Part shown: in pieces, positions 51,186-61,589 of the stretch
Numbering within the stretch: the first letter of the stretch is position 1
Layout of the letters: each line of letters begins with the position of its first letter
Origin: Aphelocoma coerulescens
Lineage: Eukaryota > Chordata > Aves > Passeriformes > Corvidae
Direction: 5' to 3'
Length of the DNA stretch: 64,000 nucleotides
NCBI RefSeq assembly: GCF_041296385.1
Contig: NC_091013.1
Location: forward strand, 68,665,563-68,729,562
Position numbers and translations under genes: made by a program
Notes under the pieces: model-generated
Seen by the model: only the letters and a program-made list of their open reading frames with translations
Databases searched by the model: none
Told to the model about the DNA's origin: nothing

Positions 51186-52325
51186 CACATATATGCAGCT
51201 GTATTCTCTGCCTCTTTAGTATCACTTTTCCCACAAAAGTAAATCAGCACCTCCCAGTGTGTCTTCTGGGAATGGCCAAAAACAGGTGACATTGTCTACA
51301 ACAGGTCATATCCAAAACCACATTGTTCCACTTCATTCACTAGTGGAAGTTGAGCATTTGGAAGACATCCCATCACTGGGGCATAAACCCAGCTCAAATT
51401 TTGACAGAGAAAGTACTCAAATATGACTCAGCTTCCCAGAGCAGGGACACTCCCAAGCCCTGAACTGCTGCATGTTCTGAAAATAGGTTAATGAAATCTC
51501 TTAAGAACTACCCAGCTACATATTGCCTTTTCATAATCTCTTTCAGATGTTCACTAGTTTGTTATGATTTGTATTGTCATAGTGACTGGAAGTCTCAGGG
51601 ACTCTTATGGTAAATGACACACAAAAATGTACTGAGTCAAAACCCCTGCTCTGGAGAGCTAATTTAGTATTAAAGTGCTCTGATTCCTGAATGGAGACAT
51701 AACAAAACAGGGCTATTGATGAAACTTCCACCCCAGAAGTCCACCTTGTCTCCAGTGGAAGGAAACAAAATGCATTAAACCACTTACAAATCACCCTCTG
51801 AACTGCTCCAGTAAAGATTATGGAATGTAAGGACATGAAAGCTAGTGACACTTTACTTTAAATCATGACACTGCAATTTGCCACTTCATTAGTTGATAAA
51901 TAGTGAGTTCAGCTGCCCTCACATGAGAGGGGTGAAAGGAGAGGGAGGCATTAACCTCACTTTCTGTTCTATTTCACATGAATTGAGGCTTAAGGCAGAA
52001 TATACGGACGAGACTGTGAGGGCAAGTAGTTTTCCCACAGACCCACAATGGTTGGAAACAATATTCTGAACCCAGATTTTTAGAGTGACATCTCAGGGTT
52101 GACCACAAAATACTTTAACTACACTCTTCAACTCAATGTTATGTCGCCTTTTCCCCAAAACACTGTACAAAAAACCCCACAGACAAACTAAACAAAACCA
52201 GTAGGAGAAAATCTGACTGGGTAAAGAAAGCCTGGCATCTCAAGAAGGAACACCCCTGTGGTTACAACAGTTTAAGAGACTTTATTTTTCTAAATAAATT
52301 TAATAATTTCTTTGTTCAACAAGAT
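51186..52325. other. Unique sequence
   Basis: Nothing recognised. The 102-codon minus-strand frame at 51851-51543 shows no motif. Confidence 0.4.
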
Positions 52326-52611
52326 AAAGTGCAAAGTCCTACATGAGGGGATGAACAGCATTAGGCAGAGGTATATGTGAAAAGCACACCCATAAACCAG
52401 GTGAAAAGCAGCTCGACAGAAAATGACCTGGGGTTTCTTGTGAACACCAAGTCGAACATGAGCCAGCAATGTGCCCTTGTTGCAAAGAAGCCAAGGTTAA
52501 CCTGGGCTGCATTAGGCACAGCATTGTCAGCAGGTCAAAAGAGGGACCCTGCCCCTCTGACACTGGTGAGGCTACTCCTGGAGAGTTGTGTCCATCCTGG
52601 GCTCGTGTGTG
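52326..52611 (+). mobile_element. CR1 LINE ORF2 C-terminal part, left half, split by an LTR-like element
   Basis: Plus-oriented CR1 coding remnant. In the frame at 52377-52649 it reads ENDLGFLVNTKSNMSQQCAL, the CR1 segment downstream of the polymerase domain, followed by RLLLESCVHPGL. The expected continuation is interrupted at 52612 and resumes at 53534. Confidence 0.85.
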
Positions 52612-53140
52612 TGTCAGAGACTAAAAACAGTTCATGCCGCAAACATTGATATAAAGTTTTGCTCCTTATAAAGAAGCCACAACCAAAGAAGCTTCCCTGA
52701 AGAGTGGGACTTTGAACTGAAAGTCAAACTGATTATTAGATAAAGGGAAATGCATTGTTCAGTCATCTCAGGCTGAGGAAAAGGTGTGCATCCACAAAAG
52801 GCCAAAGCCACCAGCTGCAACTATCCCCAGCTGAGTTTGGGGCAGAGGGGAGAGCACAGCTCACAGAAGCCAGGTTTACACAGACTGCCCCCAACCAAGG
52901 GGGCAGGAGGAGGTTTTGGGTGCCTGGTGTAATAACCTCTGGTGAGAGGCAATAAACACCCATCCTCTGATTACACAAACTGGCCCAGCTGTGGAACCCC
53001 CAACCCCACAGGGCACATCCACGGGACTTTCACATGAGAGGCTCGGCCCCACAGGGCTGCACGTGGTGCAGCAGACCCAGAGTCTGCTGTGAGAGACTGA
53101 CCCCCACCCCAGGGGGACATGGCCGGACATTCCTACCTAG

Positions 53141-53254
53141 CCTGAGCATGTACACCCATGGGACTCTGTGTGCCCACCCAGCCTGAGCATGTGCACCCAT
53201 GGGACTCTGTGTGCCCACCCAGCCTGAGCATGTGCACCCATGGGACTCTGTGCC
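53141..53254. repeat. 41-bp minisatellite, about 2.8 copies
   Basis: Units start at 53141, 53182 and 53223 with CCTGAGCATGTGCACCCATG. The first has one A for G difference and the third is cut after GGGACTCTGTG. Copies are nearly identical, much more alike than the age of the surrounding CR1 would suggest, so the array is young or homogenised. The minus-strand open frame across it is a repeat artefact. Confidence 0.93.
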
Positions 53255-53391
53255 TTCCGGGGCGACCTTCACCACCAGGAAGACCAGCTGGAGAGCATCA
53301 TCAAGGCACCAGTGGGATCCATGGAGTGGTGATATTTTCCTTATTCTGTCCCTGTAACTCTTTCTGTCCCCCCCACTTATTTTCTACTTCT

Positions 53392-53392
53392 T

Positions 53393-53424
<32 letters not shown>

Positions 53425-53429
53425 TCTCA
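53392..53429. repeat. (TC)n microsatellite
   Basis: About 18 TC dinucleotides with one TG interruption, 12 bp before the AATAAA of the LTR-like element. Confidence 0.93.
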
Positions 53430-53441
53430 TATTTACCATCG

Positions 53442-53447
53442 AATAAA
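53442..53447 (+). terminator. Polyadenylation signal AATAAA of the LTR-like element
   Basis: AATAAA in the context CGAATAAAACCC, followed by about 85 bp to the inferred right end of the insertion. Confidence 0.55.
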
Positions 53448-53533
53448 ACCCATACTATTGTCACTAGCATGTGGTCTCGTTTGCATTAATTTGGGCAGAG
53501 GCATTTCTAAGTACCTTAAAACTGGATCATAAC

Positions 53534-54011
53534 TGTGTGCAACAGAGATATGGACATATTGTAGAGAGTGCAACAGATGGCCACAAAGATGATACAAGAA
53601 CTGAAACATCTTCCCTATGAAGAGAGGTTGAGAGAGCTGGGACTGTTCAGACCTCAGAAAAGAAGGCTCAGGTGGATAACATCCATATATACAAACACCT
53701 GAAGGGAGTGTTTAAAGATGACAGAGCTGGGCTCTTCAGTGGTACCCAGGGAAAGGACATCAGAAAATGGGCAAAAGCTCAAACACATGACGTATCATCT
53801 GAACATCAGGAAACATCTTTTCTTGCTGTGAGGGTGACCAGGTGCTGGCACATCTGGCCCAGGGAGCTTGAGAAGTCCCCACCCTTGGACTCAAAACCCA
53901 ACTGGGCACAGTCCTGAGCAACTGGCTTTAGGTGGCCCTGCTTAAGTAGGAACATTGGCCCAGACAACTTCCAGAGGTCACTTCCAATCAATTATTCTGT
54001 GTTTCTGTGAA
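53534..54011 (+). mobile_element. CR1 LINE 3' end, right half
   Basis: Continuation of the split CR1: GAGATATGGACATATTGTAG, the segment GGCCACAAAGATGATACAAG, then GAGAGGTTGAGAGAGCTGGG and the 3' untranslated end finishing ATTATTCTGTGTTTCTGTGA, the CR1 tail repeat. Plus orientation, same as the left half. Confidence 0.9.
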
Positions 54012-57000
54012 AATAAGCAGTTATTTCAATATTTACAAGTGCATGCTCATCTTTAACTTATTTCATCTTTTCTTTCTTATTTCACATTTTATAAAGTAGT
54101 TGTAAAGAATGAAATGCAGAAAAGACTTATCACACCACACCCTCACACAGCCTGTCATGTAAACACTTCATTTTTTGTTGACTGTAAATGTTTAATAGAC
54201 TAAGACCAGGGTTTATCTTCCTTAACTCTGTTTACCTAAGTAACTAAGTAACTCATTTGTCTGGGCTCCTGCTGCAAGCAGTACAGTTCATTACAGGCAT
54301 TGTTAACTGTGGTTAAATGGGCATTTTTATGCAACAGAAACCTGAACCGTCACCAAAAGGGAGGTTTCCACATTCCCCAAGCTCCTGCATCCCTCCAGGG
54401 AAAGAGACAGTACACTGGAACCTGACCCTGCTCATTTCAGCAGCTGCTAAAAGAGACACAGAAGGAGCAATGAGATGAATGGAGCCAGAGGCATGCTGAC
54501 TTAGAGTGGGCCTCTGGCCATGACCTCAGTCTATTTTTCTCCACTGGCTTAGAGGAGGTTTAAAAAAATAGCTCATACTGGCCTGTCTGCTAGAAAGAAA
54601 TTAATCTCTTCTGCTGTAATTAAAAGCATTTCATATTAAAGCTAATCAGTTCAGCTGTGTCCCAGCAAAACCCTACAATCTTCAGTGGTTCAAAATCAAG
54701 TCTTGTGTGTCTGCATGCAGTTCCCAGTGATGAAAATATATGCAAGAAAAGAAAGGTAGAATTTTATTTTGTTACTTTGATCAGACGCCTTTACATCAAT
54801 TGTTAGAATTTTAAACTTACTGAGAGTAGGAATCAAGATTCTTGTTACTACCTAGTGCTATGTCCAGATAAAAGTGAATGTGAATGACAAATATCCAGAA
54901 AGTACCTACTGAGAAGTTCCACTTAGGCACAGCAAAACACATTCAAACATAGCATGATAATAGCAAAGAATGTGCCAATTATCCAGAATAACACTAACAG
55001 AGAAACATGCTGTCTTTGTGATAATAATGTGATCCACAAAAACTCTCCCAGAAGGAATGAGATCAGATTCCAGTCATTTTTAATATGGTCATTTTTCATC
55101 TGTTCATTAATCTAATTCATCATTTACATTCAAGATTTGCATATTTAACTCACTGGACATCTGTCCATTGCTTTCAGTCTAGCTTGTCTGACACAATGCT
55201 ATAAATGCTCCCATATGTCAATTACTTCATTCTAGTAAACACAGAAAAGGGAGAAGGGTGCCAATGAATCTTGCTAAGCTTCTCCCAAAACTGAATCACT
55301 GTGGCACAAAAAATAAGATACTATAAAAGAAGTACTAGGAATCAGTCACAAGAAACAGCTGCCTAGATTCACAGCCTGGATTAAAGCAACATAACTGATG
55401 TTGGAACCTCTGGGGCTATGACTCAAAGGAGAAATAGACTGTTTGTGGCTATTCAAGCGACTTCTCTGGCTTTGCCTGAAGTGTTACACAGCAATACCCT
55501 GCCATCCTACCGCTCCCAACAATCACCTACTGACTGTTGCATGTCCAGAAGCCCTTGAGAAATGCCAGAGGCACATGTACAAATCTGTTGCACATACACA
55601 GTCTAATCCAGGGGACATGGAAAACTAAGCATCTCCAGGTTTCAAAAACTTTCTATGCAAAGTTCATTCTTTTTCAAAGAGCAGGCAAAAAGTGAGCTTA
55701 AAACAATCCTACCAGAAATATAAACATTTGCATTCACATAAGTGAAGAAAGCTGCAGAAGCTATACAATAACTTTTTGAATACGGAAATCACCAATTCAT
55801 TACAATATTTGGTTATGTTCTCAACCTTTCTAATCAACTACAGACTTTGGTGTCTCCAGCTTACTTCATGACAAAACAAACATTGCTACACCACCTCCAT
55901 GCAGTCAGCTTCCCTACCTCTCTCTTTTCTTCTGCTTCAAAGCCAAAGTAGTAATGCTAATTTAAAGCCCCTAAAGTGCTGGGACCTGAGAGACTTGGAC
56001 AGTTCAGAGCTACTCAGATAATCTGAAGTAGTGCATACAGAAAAAGACCAGCAGGAAGACTGCAGGACAGACGATCCTCGGTAACAGGCTACCACATATT
56101 AAGCTACAATTTTCAAATGCTTTACTAAGAATAAAAAACCTTTTCATTTGCTAAAACTTCTCCTTGAACAAAAAAGAAACTGAAAAAAAGAGTAGAAGAA
56201 CCCAGGTAATGAAGTGGAAAGCCTGGAAGGGAAAGGAAGAGGGAATGATGCATTGTTCTGTAAGTCCATAATATTTCTCTTGCCACAGAAGACTAAAAGA
56301 AAATTAGACCCCAGTTTTAAACCTATTTAATTTTTATTAATTATTAGCCTCCAACTATTACTCTAGAGGTGCAAATATATGCTGAGTCATCCACATGAAC
56401 ATTAAGATGTTCTTACAAGTTTATAACTGTTAGAAGTTACTTACAAGTTTAAAACCATTCTTACAAATTTATCTGGACTGATTTTCATTTCCCCATTTAA
56501 TTTAGCTGAGTTATGACAGCAGACTATTTTAGATGTGCAACTGTGAAGAAGGTGGAAGCACAGAAAAACCACAAAGAGAAACATTTTTTTTTAAGTATAA
56601 TCCATAGTTTTCATATAAAGTTCTTCATCTCAACTACACCTGGTTCACTCTCCAGGTTTTCAGACTTCTTGTGGGTAGTCTTGGCGATATGGGTGCAGTA
56701 GGATTACAAGTACAGAACTAACAGCTCGGTTACTTCTCTGTAAATCAGTGTGGTGAGCATGGAAATCCCCTCTGTCCAAATGAAAATTTGCAGATTGACT
56801 TCCCTGGTCACTTGCTTACAGCTGCTACAACAAGATGTGGCTAGTCAATGGAAAGAAGACTAGTTTACAGTTTTCTCTTCATTTTTAAATGAATGACCTG
56901 TTTCATTCAAAAAATACTTTATTGTGATCAACCCATGGCTGTTTTTCTCAGCTTTTCAAATCAAGTTTCTTCATCACATGTAATACATAGAAATACAGAA

Positions 57001-57309
57001 AAGTTGGCCTTCAGCCAAAATAATTTCCCACTCAAAAATTAGAACACTAAAAGTCAGTGAGAAAGTCATACAGTGACTCAGCAGGAAACATGTAGGACAT
57101 AGACAGAACCTTAGTCACAGACACAGAGTTTATCGACTGCTGCGCATCTCCCCAGGAGAGAGATGTCAAACAATGGGCTCTGAAACATCTGACTCTCAAA
57201 ACAGAAAATCTAAAATGAAGAACAACCCTTCATTCTTATGGCAATCTGTGTGGATTTGAAAAGTGTGTTAGCACATAAAATACTCAAAACATAAGGACAA
57301 TGCTGTACC
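54012..57309. other. Unique sequence, no gene recognised
   Basis: AT-rich with short frames only. At 56410-56470 a CTTACAAGTTTA-like motif occurs three times with divergence. I identified no repeat family. Confidence 0.4.
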
Positions 57310-57480
57310 TTAAGAACATAAGAACTGCCTTCCCAGCTACAAAAAGAGGTTCATTTGATTGAACAGTGCCCTCCAACACTTGATTTAAGAAAAGAGAATA
57401 AAAATATAAGTATGGAGAGATCTTCTTTTAATATTTTTTTCATTTCCCTCAATTTCCAGTCTGGGGACATGCTGAGCGAG
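57310..57480. mobile_element. Possible ancient LINE-type fragment (CR1/L3-like)
   Basis: TTAAGAACATAAGAACTGCC resembles the start of the same old sauropsid repeat suspected at 38770. The following sequence is too diverged to align by eye, so this is weak. Confidence 0.3.
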
Positions 57481-58875
57481 ATTTTGTATCTAGACCACCA
57501 CTACTGAATTATGCAGAACATCTTTTACCCCTTTGACTAACCAAAAATACCCTTTTTTCCTCTATTTTTATAACGAGAGACTGTATAAAGTCATTCTCTT
57601 ACTCAACCTCTCTACCAAAAGGTATTCAGAAAGTACAAAAATTGACTGCAAATGCCTTTTCCTCTTTGTATCACTGAATACAAATGCGTAAGTAAAGTTG
57701 AGAAGCTTCCCCCCATGTGGACATAGTTTTCTTCCTTTTCTTTTTTGCCATATTACCATTTTTTCCAATGAAGAGGCTATAAACTTACAGAGAAGAGGGG
57801 AAAAAATAAAGAACATAGCACAAATCTTAAATGTTATTCTGTTTCATTCTAAGCGGAAAAGGAACAAGGAAAGAGTAGTTGTGAAAAAAAAAAACCTTAC
57901 ACCATTTAGTCCAACTCTTGCTGGGTTTGCAAGAAAACTCCAGCTGGAAATCTTAGCTAGACAATACTCCAAGCTATGTGTTTTTCACATTTATCTGTCC
58001 AAAGAATATCTACTATATCTGCTATGCAAGCCATGTGTTATTTTCACTGTGCTGGGGGCATGAGGTGGCTGCAGAAAAGGAAAATCTATCAGTGACAAAT
58101 CAGACACATAATGAGGGGATGACATAATCCATTTTTTAGTGAAACTTTGCAGACCCTTTTATGCAATCTTGAGCTTTCTACTTGAGTGCTTGGGTAACTT
58201 TCTCCACATTTACAGAGGTTGCTCTTTTTCTTAAAGTGGGACTGAATGAAAAGAGTGGGATTTTTTCTAAAATCACAACAGGAAATATGAAGCAAATATC
58301 TTACTGGGTACACTTTCAACTGCTATTTCTTTGGATAATTAGAACAACTCTGAAGCAATGAAATTAAGAGGTGAAGCTTACTGGTCAATGAAATTATGTA
58401 TTTTATGTGCCATCAATTTGTTGCAGCAACCATATTTCTTTTACCTTGTATTTCAGTGAATTTCAGTACTGCTGAGCTGTAAAAATAGAATACTTTTGGC
58501 TAACAAAAACAGCCCCTCTCTATGCAACATGTTTGTCACACAGGAATAGCTATGTCAGAACTAGGTGAACAATGTATGAGAGGAACGATGTGTGACATTG
58601 GTCAAGAGAGGCAGAAGGAAAAATTAGGCTGAAAACCCCCAAACTTTGAGAGCAGTATTAATGTTAGCTAAAATTTCTCTCATATAGTCACATGGGCAAT
58701 TTTTCTTGACTGTAATAATTAATGATGATAAAACTGATAGAGTACCAAATTAAAGAAAATATGAGGAAATCTGGAAATAAAATTTGATATACCAAAAAAT
58801 AAAAATACTTTAAAAAATCTGTGGAAAAGCATCTGCAAGAAATAATTACTTGGTTACAACCAAGAGAAACCTGGT
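57481..58875. other. Unique sequence
   Basis: The 121-codon plus-strand frame at 57698-58063 has a mixed Lys-rich and hydrophobic translation with no family signature. Confidence 0.4.
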
Positions 58876-58879
58876 GCCT

Positions 58880-59917
58880 AAGTGATGCTGGCTTGCTGAT
58901 ATCTGGAGAGCAGACTTCTGTCTTCTGTGAGAAGACAACAGAAGCTGCCCCCACATTGGACTGGGCCAGATCCACCCACCTTCATGATGAATGCACCACT
59001 GGCCAAAGCTGAGCCCATCAGAGAGACACAGGTAATGTCTCTGTCAAAAATGCTGCACAGCAGCATCTGGGAGAGAGGAGTAAGAAAACATGAGAGAAAC
59101 AGGTCTGCAAACACCAAGGACACTGGAGAAGCAGAGGGAGGCGGTGCTCCAGGTACCAGAGCAGAGATTCTCCTGCAGCCCATGATGCAGATGATGAGCC
59201 AGGTTGTTTCCCTGAAGTCCCAACGATCACAGTGGATCAGATATCCACCTGCAGCCCATGGCAGGGCACACTGGAGCAGATGGGTGTGCCCCAAACAAAG
59301 CTGCAGCCCACGGACATCCCACACAGGTGCAGGATCTGCAGCCTGTGGAGAAGAGCCCACGGTGGTGCAAGTTTTCTGGCAGGATTTGGGAGCCCATGAG
59401 GGACCACACTGAAGCAGTCCATTCCCAAAGGACTCTTCCACCCTGTGGAAGTTTGTGAAGAATTGCAGCCATGGGAAGGACTCACGTTGGAGAAGGTCAT
59501 GAAGGACTGTAGCCTATGGGTAAGGATCCCACACTGGAACATGGGAAGAAAACAGGGAGGAAGGAGTGGCAGAGACAACATGTGATGAACTGATCACAAC
59601 CCCCATTCCCCATCCCCCTGTGCTGATGAGGGTAGGAGGAGATGGAGAAGTTGGTAGTGAAGCTGAGCCCAGGAAGAAGGGAGGGGTGTGGGAAGGTATT
59701 TTAAGATTAATTCTTATTTCTCATTATTGGAAAATAATAAATTAAATTAATTTAATTTTGTCAAGTTGAGTCTGTTTTGCCCATGATGGCAGTTGAAAAG
59801 TGATCTTTCTGTCCTTAATCTACCTACAAGCTTTTCATTGCATTTTCTTCCCCTGTCCTTTTGATGGAGAGAGAGTGATAGAGCAGCTTGCTGGGCACCT
59901 CATGGCCCAGCAGGACA
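58880..59917 (+). mobile_element. Avian endogenous-retrovirus LTR (solo or 5'-incomplete)
   Basis: Resembles a bird LTR family marked by repeated GCAGCCCATGG / ACACTGGAGCA phrases (about 59180-59550) and by GGCAGAGACAACATGTGATG. AATAAA lies at 59736, followed by TCAAGTTGAGTCTGTTTTGC and a U5-like end near 59917. The order gives plus orientation. The left boundary is not sharp and I could not find a target duplication, so the 5' part may be truncated or include internal sequence. Open frames of 187 codons (minus) and 161 codons (plus) over this region arise from the GC-rich repeated phrases and are not genes. Family recognition is from memory. Confidence 0.75.
59736..59741 (+). terminator. LTR polyadenylation signal AATAAA
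   Basis: AATAAA embedded in an AT-rich stretch (AATAATAAATTAAATTAA) just before the R/U5-like end of the LTR. Confidence 0.6.
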
Positions 59918-61025
59918 GGAAGGCACTGGAAAGTGAGGAATATACAGCCTGTGAACTCTCACAGGTAGTGCATAAACCTTTACTTCTTGTGACCACAAGA
60001 ACTGTGTCTCCTCAGTCTTCCTGCTGTGCCAAGAGTCTTCCTACATCTTAGACTGTGACATTGAATGTTATTTGAGTCAATCAGTACTGAACTAAACCTT
60101 CAGCAAAATGTTAAAATAAATTCTGAATCTAAAGTTGTCTCTTCTTTAGAGAGAAACACAAACATAAGCCACACATACTCTGACTACTCCTTGAAAGTCT
60201 TTGAAGTTCAGAAAGGCTACCCTAATAGTTGGAAAAACTCCATTTGAGGCATTTCTATTTACTCTTTACTATGAATTCATACTCATTTATTGTCATGAAA
60301 TGTTATCTACTTTTTGATATATGGTAGGGTAAATGCTGCATTTGAAAGAGGTAGCTGTCTGAAATGATATACAAGTAGTCATTGCAGAAGGCATTAGTTT
60401 CAGACAGAAATAGCAAAAGGCAATGCCAGAGACTTCTCCAGCTTACAGCTGGATCAACTTCAAAATCTCATTTTTTTGTCTAGCCATTCAGAATAGAAGA
60501 GTAAGGTTTTTTAATTAAGCCTGTTCATAGCATCTGCAGAATCGGAGAGTTGCTGTCTACATCAGAATAATGCTTGAGCTGCTTAAAAGACAAGGTTATG
60601 AAGTCAAGGGAAAGAACATACAGTAGTTATAACCCACATCATTAAATTTGTAGTAAAACTCTTCTTTAAAGAAAATAACAATTACACCAATTACATTACT
60701 TCTGAAGGATCCCAAAATAACAATTAAGAATTACTTCACAAATAACTGAAATACAGCTGTACTTGAAAAATTACTATTTATTACAGTATAGTAGTAATAC
60801 TATTCAGAAGGCCTTTTGTAAAGACAACATACAGTTACACAATTTCTGATTTAAATTTCTAATTAAAAAATATATCAGGATGTTTTAACTGTCTGAGTAG
60901 CACTGTGAACTCAAAACCAGGACTGGATTACTCATATGACATAAAGTTTAAAACATAAATGCAGGACCACTATCCAACACTTTGGGCATGAAACAAAAAT
61001 CTAAGGTAGATTAGCAGAACAGTAA
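59918..61025. other. AT-rich spacer between two LTRs
   Basis: No retroviral internal sequence was seen. The flanking LTRs are from different families, so they do not bound one provirus. Confidence 0.55.
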
Positions 61026-61282
61026 AGGACTGTCCTGGGTTGCAGTGTATTCTATTACCACCCTCATGAGCTGTTGAAATCAGGTGGGGCAGTGTTTCCT
61101 TGCCTCCTCCCCCCAGACTATCTTTCTGTTAATGGCCCATCATTGTCCTGCTGCATGACTCAGAGATAACTCCCTCCCCATTATCTTCTGTTAACGAGCC
61201 TAATCAACACCTGGCCTCATGACTCATTACCCCATTGTGAGATGCTCCACCCAGAGGGAGGAACCAAGCATCCCATCGTGGA

Positions 61283-61288
61283 TATAAT
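61283..61288 (+). promoter_or_regulatory. LTR TATA-like box
   Basis: GGATATAATCTCGG about 245 bp upstream of the LTR polyadenylation signal; the only TATA-like motif in the expected part of the LTR. Confidence 0.5.
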
Positions 61289-61528
61289 CTCGGACTCTGA
61301 ACACCAGAGACACTTTTTCCACTGGATTTCCAGAGGACAGGAGCCCCACAGCCACCACTGGACTTTCTGAGGAAGAGCAGACCCCTTCTACTACAGGATC
61401 ACCACTTCAGAGGATTGCAGCCACCATTCCACCAGACTGCTACCACCACCCTGCCTAACAGGGACTCAGGTTGTATCTTGACTCTGTCAGTGTTTTCTTT
61501 TACTTTCTTTTCCTTTTCTTTAATTTCC

Positions 61529-61534
61529 ATTAAA
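61529..61534 (+). terminator. LTR polyadenylation signal ATTAAA
   Basis: The common variant ATTAAA, 50 bp before the LTR end, following a long pyrimidine-rich tract. Confidence 0.55.
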
Positions 61535-61589
61535 TTGTTATTCTGACTTGGTGGCTCCCACTGGTTTGTTTTCAAACTAGCACAAGGAC

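Larger units (their letters stand above)
52606..53539 (+). mobile_element. LTR-like insertion of about 920 bp within CR1
   Basis: Removing 52612-53533 plus one copy of the flanking TGTGTG restores a normal CR1 order, so an element was inserted here. It starts TGTCAGAGAC. It contains a polyadenylation-type AATAAA at 53442 (and one at 52951), a 41-bp minisatellite and a TC-rich tract before the signal, an organisation like a retroviral LTR in plus orientation. Its right end (ATCATAAC) does not show the expected CA, and the target hexamer is simple sequence, so the exact ends are provisional. No retroviral genes are seen. Confidence 0.65.
61026..61589 (+). mobile_element. Solo LTR, 554 bp, with perfect 5-bp target duplication
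   Basis: The LTR runs 61031-61584, starting TGTCCTGGGTTG and ending CAAACTAGCACA, with AGGAC on both sides (61026-61030, 61585-61589). A TATAAT-like box is at 61283 and a variant polyadenylation signal ATTAAA at 61529. A T-rich tract lies between them. The order shows plus orientation. I recall closely similar LTRs as abundant in songbirds. The intact ends and exact duplication make it one of the better preserved insertions here. The 96-codon minus-strand frame over it is a shadow. Confidence 0.9.

Noticed and set aside
53030..53275. Minus-strand frame with a repeated Gly/Trp/Pro-containing peptide
   Set aside because: It is the translation of the 41-bp minisatellite.
58878..59441. 187-codon minus-strand and 161-codon plus-strand open frames
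   Set aside because: They lie wholly inside an LTR and result from repeated GC-rich phrases. Both strands are open at once and there is no recognised protein.
59918..61025. Interior of a provirus between the LTRs at 58.9 and 61.0 kb
   Set aside because: The two LTRs are unrelated in sequence. The 61.0 kb LTR has its own target duplication, and no retroviral gene sequence lies between them.
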